A stretch of 64,000 bases of DNA from Ligustrum vulgare (Eukaryota > Streptophyta > Magnoliopsida > Lamiales > Oleaceae): positions 36,815,241 to 36,879,240 of the forward strand of contig OY743186.1 in NCBI GenBank assembly GCA_963555705.1, written 5' to 3'. The notes under the pieces were generated by a model, which was given only the letters and a program-made list of their open reading frames with translations, ran no database searches and was not told the origin of the DNA. This document shows, one piece after another, positions 46,001 through 58,189 of the stretch (the first letter of the stretch is position 1; each line of letters starts with the position of its first letter). A program made the position numbers and the translations under genes.

Positions 46001-49000
46001 AATAAGCCTAAGCCAGTTTTCTCCTTCCTTTGAAATGGTTGCCAAAAGAAAACTGAAAAAATATTTTCCATTCATATGCAAGGATATGTAAACGAAAGAT
46101 ATACTGCCAAAATCATAGAAATAGTAATGTAAAAGTATTTGTTTGGTGGAGGCACGTAAATATGAAAAACTCAAACAGTAACTTAAAATAACAACACTCA
46201 CAAACTTAAGCAAATTCTGTAAATTTTATATAGACATACTTGGAGGCTTGCTCATAGCTGAAGAACTTGACTGCTGAATTTGGAACAATTCGAGCACAAT
46301 TGGTGCCATTGCCTTTGAATAAGCCTCTAAAGCCTTCAGTTCTCCAAATATACTTTAAGCCTTGAACAGTACCATTATATTTTATGTTATGTGGATTTTG
46401 GACCTGCACATTGGAAAAGCATCATGACGCAAGAAGAACACGTAAAAAGCAGTTCCAAAAATATTGCCTTCAGCAAAATTACTGAAAAAACCAAGGTACA
46501 AAAGGGAATCTTTATCTTTATCTTTATATATATAAAAGTAGAAGTGAGGAGAGAGAGTCATTTTGGAGGGAAATTTGCATTTAATGATTCTCTCTCCTCA
46601 ATTCTACTTATATATATATATATAAATAAATAAATAAAAGATAAAGACTTTTGTAGGAAAATTTATTATTTATTACATATTTAATAAGAGTTATAATAAA
46701 TATATTATGTATAAATGTATTACATTGGAAATGAAAAAATTAGATTAATATATTTGAACATAAATAAATGTGATATTTATTTAATTGTGTTATGTAGGAA
46801 ATGAAAAAATTGTATTAATATATTTGAACATAAATAAATGTCATATCTATATAAATGTGTTATATTGAAAATGAAAATTTTGGATTAATATATTTGAAAA
46901 TAAATAAATACATGCTATATAAATTTGCTAACATAGAAATTAAAAATTTGAATTAATATATTTTGAAAATAAATGAATAAAATAAATATAGAAAAGATAA
47001 AGATTTTGTAGGAAAATTTATTATTTATTACATATTTAGTAAGAGTTGTAGTAAATGTAATATTTGTAAATGTGTTACATTGGAAATGAAAAAAATTAGA
47101 TTAATATATTTAAATATAAATAATGTGATATGTATGTAAATGTGTTATGTAGGAAATGAACATAAATAAATGTGATATCTATTTAAATGTGTTATATAGA
47201 AAATGAAAAAATTGTATTAATATATTTGAATATAAATAAATGTCATATCTATGTAAATGTGTTATATTGAAAATGAAAATTTTGGATTAATATATTTGAA
47301 AATAAATAAATAAATACGTGCTATATAAATTTGTTAAGTTAAAAATGAAAATTTGAATTAATATATTTTGAAAATAAATAAATAAAATCATTGAAATTTT
47401 ACTTCCTAATATGTCAATAAATGAGTAGGTTCTTCAATAAGTATATTACAAAAATAATTGATTATTTGCTATCAACCTTTTACAGCTAATGATAAGTTGG
47501 TAGAAAATTTAATCATTTCATCATTTTGAATAAAAATTGGTATGTTTAAAAAATAAGGAAAAATAAAATATATGTAAGCAACATATTAAAAAATAAAGTT
47601 AATTAAAAATTATAACATATTAAAAGAAAAATAGGTGATAAGGTGGGCAAATTTTCAGAGAAAAACGTAAATAAAAGTCAAAAGAAATTTAATATAAAAA
47701 ATTTAAATAAATGTCAAACTTTGAATGGTGCAGTACACTGTGTGTGCACCATTTTTTATTTTGATTAGTTTTGCTTTTTTTTTTTTTAAATTTTAAACTC
47801 AATGACATGTGTTATGGAGGAAATGAAAAAATTGGATTAATGTATTTTAAAATAAATAAATATATGCTATATAAATTTGTTAAGTTAGAAATTTAAAAAT
47901 TGAATTAATATATTTTGAAAATAAATAAATAAAATCATTGAAATTTTACTTCCTAATATGTCAATAAATGAGTAGGATCTTCAATACGCATGTTACAAAA
48001 ATAATTAATTATTTTCTATCAACTTTTTAACCACACATATTTTTCTCTCCAATTTTCGGCCATTATTTTTTACCTCAAAATCATTTATACAGGTTTATAA
48101 ATCAAACAATATTACCAAACGGAGGCTTAATCTTTACATCATTTTGACAAAAATTGACATGTTTAAAAAATAAGGAAAAATAAAATATATTAATTAATAT
48201 ATTGGATTTCAAATAAAATATATGTGAGTAACACATTAAAAAATATAGTTAATAAAAAATTATAACATATTAAAAAGGAAATAGGTGATGAGGTGGAAAA
48301 ATTTTAAGAGAAAAATGTAATTAAAAATCAAAAGAATTTTATATAAAAAATTGATAAGTGTCGAATTTTGAGTGGTGCGATATACTTAGTATACATGTAA
48401 CATTTTTTTTAATTTTGATTAGTTTTGTCTTTTTTAAAGTTTCAAATTCAACAATATTTTGTATTGAAATTTTATTTGATTTTTTTTTTTTTTTATTTGA
48501 TATGATTATATAATCAAGATATTTTCAAAATTATGATATAAAAATTATATATTCCGTGCATCGCACGGGTAGACAACTAGATTAATATATTTGAACATAA
48601 TTAATGTGATATTTATGTAAATGTGTTATGTAGGAAATGAAAAAATTGAGTTAATATATTTTAACATAAATAAATATAATATCTATGTAAATATGTTATT
48701 TTATTTATGAAATCAAAAAATTGTATTAATATATTTGAACATAAATAAATTTCATATCTATGTAAATATGTTAAATTGAAATTGAAAATTTAGGATTAAT
48801 ATATTTGGAAATAAAAAATCCATGTAATATAAATTTGTTAAGTTAAAAATGAAGATTTTGAATCAATATATTTTGAAAATAAATAAATAAAATCATTGAA
48901 ATTTTACTTCCTAATATGCCAATAAATGAGTAGGTTCTTCAATAAGCATATCACAAAAATTATTACCAAATGGAGGCTTAATTATTTTATTATTTTGATA

Positions 49001-50641
49001 AAAATTGACATGTTTAAAAAATAAGGAAAAATAAAATATATTAATTAATATATTGAATTTCAAATAAAATATATCTAAGTAACACATTAAAAAATATAGT
49101 TAATAATAAATTATAACTTATTAAAAGGGAAATAGATGATGAAGTGGGCAAATTTTCAGAGAAAAATGTAAATAAAAGTTTAAAAAAAAAGTTATATAAA
49201 AAATTTAAATGAATGTCAAATTTTGAGTGGCGCGGTATACTAAATGTACATGTAACATTTTTTTATTTTGAATAGTTTTATCTTTTTTAAAGTTTCAAAT
49301 TCAATAACATTTTGTATTGAAATTTCATTTAAATTATGTTTTTTATTTGATATGATTGAATCAAAATGTTTTTAAAATTATGATTTAAAAATTATATATT
49401 CCGTGCATCGCACGGGTAGACAACTAGTATGGTTTAAAAGAAAAAGACCCTAAGAGAAATGATTTTGAAATGCTTTACATCATTCAGATTCTACTGAATA
49501 CCAATGCAACAAAGGGAAATTTGTTTTGAGTACTATCTGAAGTACCCATCAAGAAAAATATATAGCCCATGTTTTGCCCTCTTTAAATTTTTAACACATT
49601 TTTCGCTCCCTTCTTTTCAACCACACATTTATCAATAAAATAATATTACATATAAACCCCCAAAAAAAATCCCTACTTTTTAACAGCACATTCTCCTAAA
49701 AATCACTATTTATTTCAAATAAATTATTTTTAAACAAAAAAATCAAACAGGGGCATAACCTGTAGCAATATTTTTAATCGTTCCAATGGAGCCACAGCAG
49801 TTCGTGACCTGCAATAGACGGCAGAAGTTACTACAGAGTAGATAAAAGTTCTCCAGACAAAAAGAGTCTACCAAAAAGGAATAAAAAAATAATTCAGTAC
49901 ATATATGCCTACTAAAATAATTGATGAAGTCAAGTTCATTTACACTTAAAATGTCCTTCTTGATATACTTGATAAATGAAAGGTCTTCGATTTACTTTCT
50001 TCAAAAAAAAAAAAAGTAAAAAATCAAAGAGGGTTAAGTTCTTGATGCAGCTGCTGTCTTCTCCAAACCGTGGTCGTCTTCATGAAATTTCTGTTATTGT
50101 CACTGTCTATAAATTTCTAAGTTTTCTTTATTATTCAAGTTGGTTGGCAGGCAATCCAATTTCCTTTGTGTCTATTTGAAATCAGAAAAATAAAATAAGA
50201 ATCATATCGTAACACTTGAATAAAAATCATTTTTAGTGTATAATGTATTCATCCAAAATATATTCAAGATTTCAACCTTTTTCTTTTAATTTTTCCACAG
50301 CAAGAAAGTGAGTATAGTCTTTCAGTTAGAACCAATTATTTCAATTCAAAGGAAAAAAAAAATGGAATAACAAATCCTTCCCATCATCACTTTCTCATTC
50401 TCCCTAAAATTCCCTGACTGACCAAATAATTTTTTTTTTATTCAACCAATATTTATAAAGAATAATAATTAAATAAAACTTACACGCCTCCAGCTACACC
50501 ACCGGCGATGAGAGACTTGCAGACATTGTAGACCTGATATTTAGTAGGTTTGATCTCTTCTTTCGCAAGCTTCGCCTCCTCGGCGAGGTTCACAAACTTC
50601 GACACCGCCGATTCACTGGTCTTCACATCCTCCGACGCCAT
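37048..50641 (-). CDS. ADNT1: Mitochondrial adenine nucleotide carrier ADNT1
   Basis: Eight exons on the minus strand: 50641-50484, 49808-49760, 46403-46240, 39412-39375, 39031-38919, 38823-38710, 37655-37311 and 37131-37048. They total 1065 bp, in frame, all GT-AG, giving 354 residues. The product has the three mitochondrial-carrier repeats with signatures PLERLK, PMDMVR and PLDVIR, and ADNT1-typical segments such as [20 protein letters not shown] and [20 protein letters not shown]. Arabidopsis ADNT1 (about 352 residues) exchanges ATP and AMP across the inner mitochondrial membrane. The start is the first ATG, giving MASEDVK as in the family. The 38-bp fourth exon follows a 6.8-kb intron containing a gypsy element; the intron between exons 2 and 3 contains a Helitron. 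All key residues look intact, so it is probably functional. Confidence 0.95.
39413..40384. other. ADNT1 intron between exons 3 and 4, part next to exon 4
   Basis: Intronic, no gene. 39780-39905 carries the TTTATAAAC/TTTTCGAGATAAAATGTGT type of sequence seen in several MITE-like repeats of this window. Confidence 0.5.
40385..40749 (+). repeat. 5' LTR of element D
   Basis: 365 bp, TGATAAACCCC to GGTTTCACCA, closely matching 45350-45710. Confidence 0.92.
40785..41687 (+). pseudogene. Gag remnant of element D
   Basis: The first ORF (40785-41015) is a coiled-coil leader. The next (41053-41328) carries the capsid start with [20 protein letters not shown] and [10 protein letters not shown]. An in-frame stop at 41326-41328 and later stops break the rest ([20 protein letters not shown] remnant, then frameshifted sequence). 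Confidence 0.85.
41718..42521 (+). pseudogene. Zinc knuckle and protease of element D
   Basis: Open for 267 residues. Near residue 33 is the knuckle [14 protein letters not shown]. From about residue 100 the retropepsin domain has the active site [11 protein letters not shown] and the later MILGMQWL motif. The preserved DSGA shows the protease core is intact, but it has no intact polyprotein context. A stop at 42519-42521 separates it from RT, which continues in an overlapping frame from 42449. Confidence 0.88.
42449..44054 (+). pseudogene. RT and RNase H of element D
   Basis: 42449-42790 carries the RT fingers start ([35 protein letters not shown]). A frameshift follows, then 42882-43391 has the palm with [14 protein letters not shown] and the catalytic FFDDILVY, and the thumb. 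A stop at 43389-43391 is followed by RNase H (43437-44054: [44 protein letters not shown]). Confidence 0.88.
44055..45352 (+). pseudogene. Integrase and chromodomain of element D
   Basis: The zinc module and core are frame-broken (44103-44400: [20 protein letters not shown], then [17 protein letters not shown], with a stop in TA-TVATLF). 44576-45088 is open with [19 protein letters not shown] just upstream and [10 protein letters not shown]. After one stop codon at 45086-45088 the last 87 residues hold the chromodomain ([20 protein letters not shown]), which in chromoviruses guides integration to chromatin. Confidence 0.88.
45350..45710 (+). repeat. 3' LTR of element D
   Basis: 361 bp with small indels and substitutions relative to the 5' LTR. 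The purine tract TTCGCGGGGGGGTAT precedes it. Confidence 0.92.
45811..45985. mobile_element. MITE-like element in the ADNT1 intron (tentative)
   Basis: GCCTGTTCGGTAATGG at the left and the near-complementary ACCGCCACCGAACAGTCCG at the right suggest imperfect terminal inverted repeats. I could not define a target duplication. Confidence 0.4.
46509..49427 (+). mobile_element. Helitron 1, in the ADNT1 intron between exons 2 and 3
   Basis: Starts TCTTTATC after an A (46508) and ends with the hairpin CCGTGC-ATC-GCACGG, then GTAGACAA and CTAG (49424-49427), before a T. This fits Helitron rules: insertion in AT, 5' TC, 3' hairpin plus CTRR. Inside the first 110 bp is a large hairpin (AGAAGTGAGGAGAGA pairing with TCTCTCCTCAATTCTACT). 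It has no Rep/helicase ORF, so is non-autonomous. A second complete 3' terminus lies inside at 48552-48580. Most of its body is AT-rich repeats. Confidence 0.85.
48552..48580 (+). other. Internal Helitron 3' terminus
   Basis: CCGTGCATCGCACGGGTAGA continuing to CTAG at 48577-48580, followed by A. It is the same hairpin-plus-CTAG end as the outer terminus, 847 bp earlier. Confidence 0.8.
49428..49759. other. ADNT1 intron remainder before exon 2
   Basis: No gene. Contains MITE-like AACCACACATTTATCAATAA sequence near 49620. Confidence 0.5.
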
Positions 50642-52169
50642 CACGCTATCCCCAGAAACTATTAGGAAAAAAAATCTATAAACTTGGAAAAATCAACAAA
50701 AACAAAATATGTTTCCAAAAGATCGACCGCGATTTGGTCCTTGATGTCAATACTCCTGGTCCCTGGAGTATATGCACTCTCTGTTCGCCGCGGCTGCGAT
50801 TGGTGGCGGGAGAGTGAGAGAGATTGAGAAATGCTGGATAAAGTGTTCGGTGTGGTTACGAGTGGCGGCGTTTAAAAAAACAGTGTATCGCCGGCTTATT
50901 ATTCTATTTCTGTTTTCTTCAGTTAGGCCCCTCCAATTTATAATGGTTACTTACAAATTTCCCAACGGTTAGTTAGTTGCAGTAAAACTTACGTTCATGT
51001 TGATTTAGCCCCTGTTTTATTCTTGTTTTTTTTTTTTTTTTTAAATAATAATAATAATAATAATTCATTCTCATTTTTAACCACACATTAATAAAATAAA
51101 ATATTTTGTACGTAAATTCAAATTTTTCTCTACTTTTTAACTACACATTCACCAAAATATCACCATTCCCAAAACTATTTTCCCTTCAAAATGGGGTCAA
51201 GCAAGGATTTAACATGGTGATGGCAATTTGAACCATCTAATCCGAAAATCATGGTGAACCGAATCGAATGGTGCGAAACAAATCGGATCGATGGGACAGT
51301 GGGGTGGGTGTGATATGTAAATTTAAAGACCCGATTCTTGGTCGGGGGAGTATGGCAATTGCGTCAATGCCTCGAACCTAACCAAATACCGGATTAAAAA
51401 AACTGATTTTGGACTATATATAAAATTTAAAAAGCCCAAAATTAGAATCTCTATTTAAAAGTTAATTAACCCACCCACATGACCAAAGTCTAATCCAAAT
51501 TCATTAACCCTAAGTCCATAGTCATCTGAACATCTGATTCATTCATCTCCACTCCCTTAATCACTCTCCATTTTGGCATATGACATTTCTCCACAGGTGT
51601 CACACAATCACATCAGCCCCAGTTAAGTTTTTTCTTTTATTAAATATGAATCAATAATGACATATGTTGCTAACAATATTTGTGACGAGGAAGAATGAAG
51701 TATAAAGGTCAAGAAACAAAATATTTTTTGTTCTCAAGTGTTAAGATCAAGAAAAATAATTAATTTTGTCTTTGTATAATCGTACTGTAATATACTAATA
51801 TTGTTATGCTCGTAATATTATTTGCAAAATTAAGATTTTGAATTTGAGAATTTGGATATTGTTTGCAAAATTTGCTTAATATTGTTATGTTGTTCTTTTT
51901 AAAAAAATAATAATAAATTGTTTTTTTTCATTGGAATTACAAAAATTAATTTACATTTAAGTGGTTATTAACTGCATCAAATCGAGACACGCACCGAAAC
52001 TGCACGACCCAACTTAGGCGGTTATGGGGTGGTTATGGTATGAGTAAAAAATTGCTGGTTCGATTATGATTTTAGACGAAACGACCCCGAACCGAATTGA
52101 ACAGTTACCATCCCTAGCTTAACACGTAAATTGTTTCAAATAAATAATGTCTAAGCTCTTAAAACGTTA
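50642..52169. other. Upstream region of ADNT1
   Basis: The 5' untranslated region and promoter of ADNT1 (minus strand) lie here; I cannot pick a TATA box with confidence. A poly-T and AAT microsatellite is at about 51030-51065. 51190-52120 is an AT-rich block whose two ends both read like ACCGAATTGAAC / GATGGCAATTTGAACC, possibly an old MITE-like element. Confidence 0.45.
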
Positions 52170-52443
52170 CTCCCTCCGTCTCATAAAGATAGGCTTGTTT
52201 TCTTTTTTTGTTCGTCCCACAAAGATATGCCACTTTTCTTTTTGAGAGTATATTAATGTCTTCATTTTCTAATACATCCCTATTTAATATGCATTGTTAT
52301 CAACAAATATGAACAACTCATTGTTTAATGTAGGGGTATATTAGGTAAAATGTAGGTAAATTTATAGTTCAAACATATATTAAGTATGTTTTATTAATCC
52401 GTGTGAAAATATAAGTAAGTCTATCTTTGTGAGACGGAGTGAG
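52170..52443. mobile_element. Stowaway-type MITE
   Basis: 274 bp. Terminal inverted repeats CTCCCTCCGTCTCATAAAGA and, inverted at the right end, CTCACTCCGTCTCACAAAGA. The target duplication is TA (52168-52169, 52444-52445). Start motif and TA duplication are typical of Stowaway (Tc1/mariner) MITEs. Confidence 0.93.
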
Positions 52444-52445
52444 TA

Positions 52446-53400
52446 TTATATTTGTTGTTTGCATTAAAAGATGCCTATTGATAGAAATTATAATCATATT
52501 TTTAGTAGATTTTAATAAAAAATTAATGAAAGTGATTAAAAAGTTGTGGAGCCCAATAAATACGTGATTGAAATTAATTATTGATTTTGTTTGATAACGC
52601 TGTTTGATTTATAAATTGATTTATTTATGATTTTGAGGTAAAAAGTAGTCACCAAGGCCCAGGGCAAGTGGGAACCCCAAAGGTATGGGCTACACCTTTT
52701 TGAGGTAAAAAATAGTGATTGAAAATTTGAGAGAAAAAATATGTGGGATTAAAAAGTGATTTGGGAAATTATGTGATTTATAAAATGGGTTATAAATCAT
52801 TACTGTAAGCCCTTGTTTGGTTTGCGTTAAAAAAAAAAAAAATCTACAATACTCAATCTCAATCATCCATTAAAAGTCAAATCCACAAAATTTGACTTTT
52901 CAACCAAATCTCAATCATTAATTATCTTAAAAATTACTTTTCATTTCAAAAAAAAAAAAAAAAACTATTTTTAAATAATATTAAACACACAAGTTTACCA
53001 AACACATGCTTAAATTAAACTTTGAATTAAAAATGCTACCAAAGTAACCAAACTGGGGTGAATCTACATTTGTCAAGTCATGCTCGATATTATTTAGCCT
53101 CCGTTTCATAAGATGTTTATAAACTTGTTTATTAAAAATATATTTTCCCAAATTACTTCTTAACCACACGTACTTTTTTAAATTAATTTTTAATTACGTA
53201 TTTTACCTCAAAAAATCGCATTTTTTATTTATAAACATTTTTTTTTTTTTTACAAAAGAGACTTAGAAAAGGGGGAGTTGGGCATGTTGCATGGTAGGCA
53301 ATGGGGCTCAGTTAATCTGACTGGTTCAATCCAACTTTACATTTGTAGGTTGTATTATTCTTGTTTTTCAACTCTTAGATGATTCTCCTACATATAATAA
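52446..53400. other. Intergenic with MITE-like repeats
   Basis: 52580-52815 is a MITE-like block (TTTATAAATTGATTTATTTA ... TATAAATCATTACTG) interrupted by a GC-richer 49-bp segment (about 52649-52697) between direct repeats. 53095-53250 resembles the same repeat family. No gene is supported. Confidence 0.45.
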
Positions 53401-53427
53401 CTAGATCCACGCCCGTGCATTCCACGA
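53401..53427 (-). mobile_element. Decayed Helitron 3' end, minus strand (fragment)
   Basis: On the minus strand the segment reads CGTGGAATGCACGGGCGTGG then ATCTAG, followed by T. Hairpin plus CTAG fits a Helitron terminus. The 5' end was not found. Confidence 0.45.
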
Positions 53428-55228
53428 AATTATTCCATTCACAAAATGTAATGTATTAAAATGTATAAATAGGGAAAAAATTAGAAAAAAAAAATTTAGA
53501 AATCATTGCCAATAAACATAATATTAAGTAATCATTTTGAAAAACCTCCTTATATATAATATATGTCGTCACATTTGTTGGGTTTCTAATTGTTATCGAT
53601 CGACGATCATATATTTACTACTGGAAATAAATTAATAAAATTGACCAATTAGAATCTAATTTGGTATTGACAATTGACCAACTGCGAAAGCATGTAAAAA
53701 CATGAAAAAACAAAATAGAGTTTTTTATTCACTGTATTTAACGGTATATCATCATTTTTCTAGCCAAAACCCAGGGTGCTTCGTGACTTTGAACCAGGAG
53801 CGGTACTGCCATTCTGCATCGGAAACCAACAAATAGCATGATATAAGAACTATAATATATAGAGAAACATTATAAATTGGATATATATTCCTATCATTAA
53901 AATACCGCATTGGTTTTTGTGCCTTAGTGTTCATGGTGGCATAAATCAAGAGTCAACCGTCTGAGACATGGGAAATGGGCAAAAAGAAAACCGTTGTCCA
54001 GATTAATGCTTTGGCAAAATGTATAATTAAATTAAGAGCTAATTAATTCCAGTTTTGAAACACAAAAATAAAGCAGAATAAAACATCATGCATTTGCAAC
54101 ATTTTTAAGAACGGTATCTATATTGACATATCATTTTGTAAAAGAAATAAAATAACTAATGAACTAAATGGAAAGTAAATCTGCAGCAACCATAGAATAG
54201 CATTGATAGGAACAGAGCAAAAAGATTAATTACTCAAGTCGAGTCGAGAGAACATACAGACTCCTCTGTGTCTCAAATTGAATAGATAACCTGCAAATAA
54301 GCAGGTTTGTTGAAGATATCAAGTACAATAAGTCAAATACAAATAAGCAAAGAACAGAGATGTGAAGAGCAAACCTATTTCACCAGTTCATCTCGATCGA
54401 AAATGTTTCGCAACAAAACCTGTTGATATAGTCAAAGCAAAAAAATCCAGACAGAAAAAAATTGAAAGGATCATTTGGCAAATCGAATAAATCAAACAAA
54501 TAGAAACTAATAAACCCCTATCCCTATGCATGAAATTCATGAATCCTTCATGGTGGTGGTTGTGAAGAGTGCACTTCGAAGCATCAACTGGAAGCTGGAA
54601 AAATTTTGGTCCCAGAAAATGCCTCTGAGTATCCGCACAGAAGAATATACGAGTTTGGAGCAGGTCAATGGTTCTACCATCATCATTAATTTATATATGG
54701 AATCATCAACGTAGCAGATACAAAATTCAATCATAAGAAAGGAAAGAAATAACTAAGAAGATGAAAAAAGATCATAATACTCGTTATCAGTAACTGCAAA
54801 ACCACAACATCAAACCTACAGACTCCTCTGTCTGCCACTACCATCTTCTTCAATCCTACTGATGATGCCGCTCAGACGATCACAAACCATCACCGACTCA
54901 GCACCAAAGATGGACCATTTTACACCTTTTCAACCTCTACCCCCAAAAAAGAGTATCACTTCCGTCCGCTCTTTCTACGAAAAACAACCCACCAGATCTT
55001 CATCTCTCTGTGGAAAATACGCAACATCGCCAACCACATCTTCAATCCCATCACCTCAGCAACGCCTCAACCTCCCCACAACCAGCCAGAGATGGAGCTT
55101 AAAAATGAAGAAAAAGGGTTTGCACGAGATCTGCTTTTGAACATTTCAATGGCGTAATGGTTGATTTTGGAAATTGCCTGGATTTGAACAGTGACACGAA
55201 ATTGATACTAAAATATCCCAAAAGTAAC
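53428..55228. other. Intergenic, possible exon-like fragments
   Basis: On the minus strand 53760-53845 is preceded by a TCCGATGCAG acceptor-like site and reads EWQYRSWFKVTKHPGFWLEK-stop, which looks exon-like but I do not recognise it. CAGACTCCTCTGT occurs at about 54258 and 54819. A Ser/Pro-rich plus ORF at 54862-55140 is probably spurious. Confidence 0.35.
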
Positions 55229-55478
55229 CGTCAATTACAAAAATTAACCACCCATTATAATCCGGCTTTTCAAAGGATTTGGTGAAGATGGGTGTTCAAA
55301 GTAACTTCACATGAAACCCACTAAAAACTCCCAACTTATATGGTTTGTCAAAACGTCAATTACAAAAATTAACCACCCATTATCATCCGGCTTTTTCAAA
55401 GGATTTGGTGAAGATGGGTGTTCAAAGTAACTGCACAAGAAACCCACTAAAAACTCCCAACAGATATGATTTGCTAAA
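55229..55478 (+). repeat. 125-bp tandem duplication
   Basis: Copy 1 at 55229-55353 and copy 2 at 55354 to about 55478 share CGTCAATTACAAAAATTAAC and GGTGAAGATGGGTGTTCAAA, with a few substitutions. A TA repeat lies at about 55549-55572. Confidence 0.88.
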
Positions 55479-55699
55479 TATTCTGTTAACACTGTAGATT
55501 ATTTTTCAAAATTAGGAATCTGATCAAAATTGTTCAAATCACCGTTGTTTATATATATATATATATATATATAGATTCAAATATAGATTTTTATTAGCGT
55601 GTTGGATTGTGGATGGTAAAAAGGAAAAATGAATTCTGCATAAGATGGAAAATCAATTATCCTCTGAGAGAATAGCCAAAACATGTATAAAAATTAAGG

Positions 55700-56540
55700 T
55701 GGCGTTCTGTTTGTATTTTATTTTGTATTTTCATTTTCGAAAATATTTTGTGTTTTGTGTTTTCATTTTTGTTTTCAAATTTGCTGAAAACGCGTTTGGT
55801 TTGTCATTTCTGAAAACTGTTTTTGAAAATGAAAAGCTGGAAAATACGTTCTATTTGAAATTTTGCAGAACACTATTTAAACTATTTTTAATTAATTTGC
55901 TTGCAGAATACTACTAACTCCAACTCAAATTTTCTTTCACAATACACTAAAAATATGGTTACATGCAACACACTAATGTGAGCATTAAGAGTCTATATTA
56001 ACACAGCTTGGTTAGGTTCGGGACTTGAGAAAACTCTACTTCTATTAAAATCCAGAAAATGCAAGTTCTTTCAAAACCACCAGAGTCCATTTATCAATAC
56101 ATTTTTTGAAATATAACAAGAATTCTCATTTAATTTTTTTTTAAAATGTTGATATTAAATTGAATAAAACTTTATTTAAACTAAATTCCAAATTAGGATA
56201 ATTCTCAAAAAAAAAAAAAAATCTTTATTTAGGCTTTGTTCCAAGATAGGATAATTCTAAAAAAAATAAAAATTTTATATTAAGCTTAGTTCTAAGTTAA
56301 GATAATTCTAAATAAAAAAAATAAAAAAAAAATTCCCAAAACGCGTTTTCCGCGTTTTGGACATTTTTTGTCAAAATACACACAAAACGCCAAAAACGAT
56401 GTTTCGGGCGTTTTCCGTTTTGTGTACAATTTTTTTTTTGTTTTCCAAAATGCGTTTTCGAAAATGGTAAAGAGAATGCGTTTTTAGCGTTTTTGAAAAT
56501 AAAAATAGAAAACGATCTCAAAACAGCAAAGAGAACAGGG
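55700..56540. mobile_element. MITE-like element (tentative)
   Basis: The left end GGCGTTCTGTTTG and the inverted right end CCCCTGTTCTCTTTG are similar. Flanks inside both ends are rich in TTTTCGAAAA and AACGCGTTTT sequence. No target duplication could be fixed. Confidence 0.35.
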
Positions 56541-56953
56541 GTTAAAAACTTGTATCTTGAAGGTTTTTCATTGAAATTAAGACCAATTAAACACCCAAAG
56601 TGGAAAATATTGTGAAAAAATATTTCCATTTTCCATGAAAAAAAAAATCAATTAAACACACCCAGATGTTCAGTTTGTCTAAAAACGGAAATTCAGTTTT
56701 TATTACTTATTTTCATCCGATTTTTCTCAAATTATATATATTACATAATAAGCCATTGTGTTAGTATAGATACAAATAAATTTTTTAGTAGTTTTTTTTA
56801 TAAAAAATGATGAAATGTTTAGTTAAAAAATTGTGAATCTCATAAAATATGGAATTAAAATTAAATGTTGATTTTAATTTAAATTAAAATCAAAATCTGC
56901 TTCTAAAAAAAAAAAATCAAAATCAAAATTTATAATTGCACCAAACAGTGTTA
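56541..56953. other. Intergenic
   Basis: AT-rich; nothing supported. Confidence 0.4.
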
Positions 56954-57417
56954 GAGCAACTCCAATCGTGGTGTAAATTTATTGTCAATTTACACATCCG
57001 AAAATCACTTTTACATCTCAATATACATCCCGGTGAATCTAAATCAAAATTTTGCTTCAATGGATAGATGTAAATTATAAGATTTAAATTTAGTTTTTGT
57101 ACACTTTTTTTAGTTGGTAAATTTTATGTTAATCTATTTTTTTAGCTTGTGCATATATATAAATATTACGAACAAATTGATTTAAATTATATATATCACA
57201 TTAATATTTTATGGATTGATATATAAATTTATGTGTAATTTGTCTTAAGTTAAGGTGTAAAATTAGATACAAATGTGAATTTTTTTTTAGATCTTTTGTC
57301 TGAATTCTAATTTACATCTGTTTTCGATTTTACACCCCGCCATTGAAGAATATTTCGTTGAACTTTGAGATGTAAATCACTAATTGAAGTTAATTTACAC
57401 TATCATTGGAGTTGCTC
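56954..57417. mobile_element. Harbinger/Tourist-type MITE
   Basis: 464 bp. Terminal inverted repeats GAGCAACTCCAAT...ATTGGAGTTGCTC; the target duplication TTA is at 56951-56953 and 57418-57420. A 3-bp TTA/TAA duplication and the GAGCAACTCC end are typical of PIF/Harbinger MITEs in plants. Confidence 0.9.
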
Positions 57418-57420
57418 TTA

Positions 57421-58189
57421 ATAAAGAAGAGAAAAGCATGTTCATTTTTCAATTGAGGTTTGGTAAAAAAAAAATTGTTTATAAACAAAGAATATGATGT
57501 TTTCGAGATAAAATATGTGCTTAAAAAGTAATTTAAAGAATGTGTGTAATTAAAAAAAATGTGTTATTTAAACAAATTTACCAAAAGAGACTTATATTGT
57601 TAAATGAAATATAACATGCACTTTTTTCTTTTTTTCCCCGTTGGATTCTTCCTATCCTGTTTGGATTCTTTTTTATTTTTTATATTTGGACATGAAAACC
57701 AAGCACCACCTAAAATTTCTAATTTGCCCTAAGAAGAGCACAAATGACACCCTAAAAATCATGGTGATTGGTGAAGGTAGGTAGATTTATCATCATCTAC
57801 TATTTTAAATTTTTAAACGGGAGTTTACAATATTTATCCTAACAAAAAAACATTTCAAGATCGATTTAATGTAATAATTTCATTAAACCATTCAAATTTT
57901 TGAGATGGCCAAAACACTAATAAAGTTACTTAATTCGATCGAGATAAATTTGAACCATAATACACGATAAATATTCTTTATCCACCAACGCACAAGCACC
58001 CATCACGAGCAGGTAAACAGCTGACATCATCATTTTTATTTTTATTTTTTCCGGGGTCAGAAGACTCAGAACATATTTATAGATGTTAGGTCATCCTATT
58101 TTATGTCCATTTGAGGAATACACAAATGTTTGTCCCACCAACTCTATATAAATGGCATGCTTTGTAACATACATCAAACATGATAATAA
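57421..58189. other. Intergenic
   Basis: AT-rich with fragments of the TTTATAAAC-type MITE-like repeat near 57455-57590. No gene. Confidence 0.4.

Noticed and set aside
54862..55140. Ser/Pro-rich 92-residue plus-strand ORF
   Set aside because: No start context, splice or homology support.
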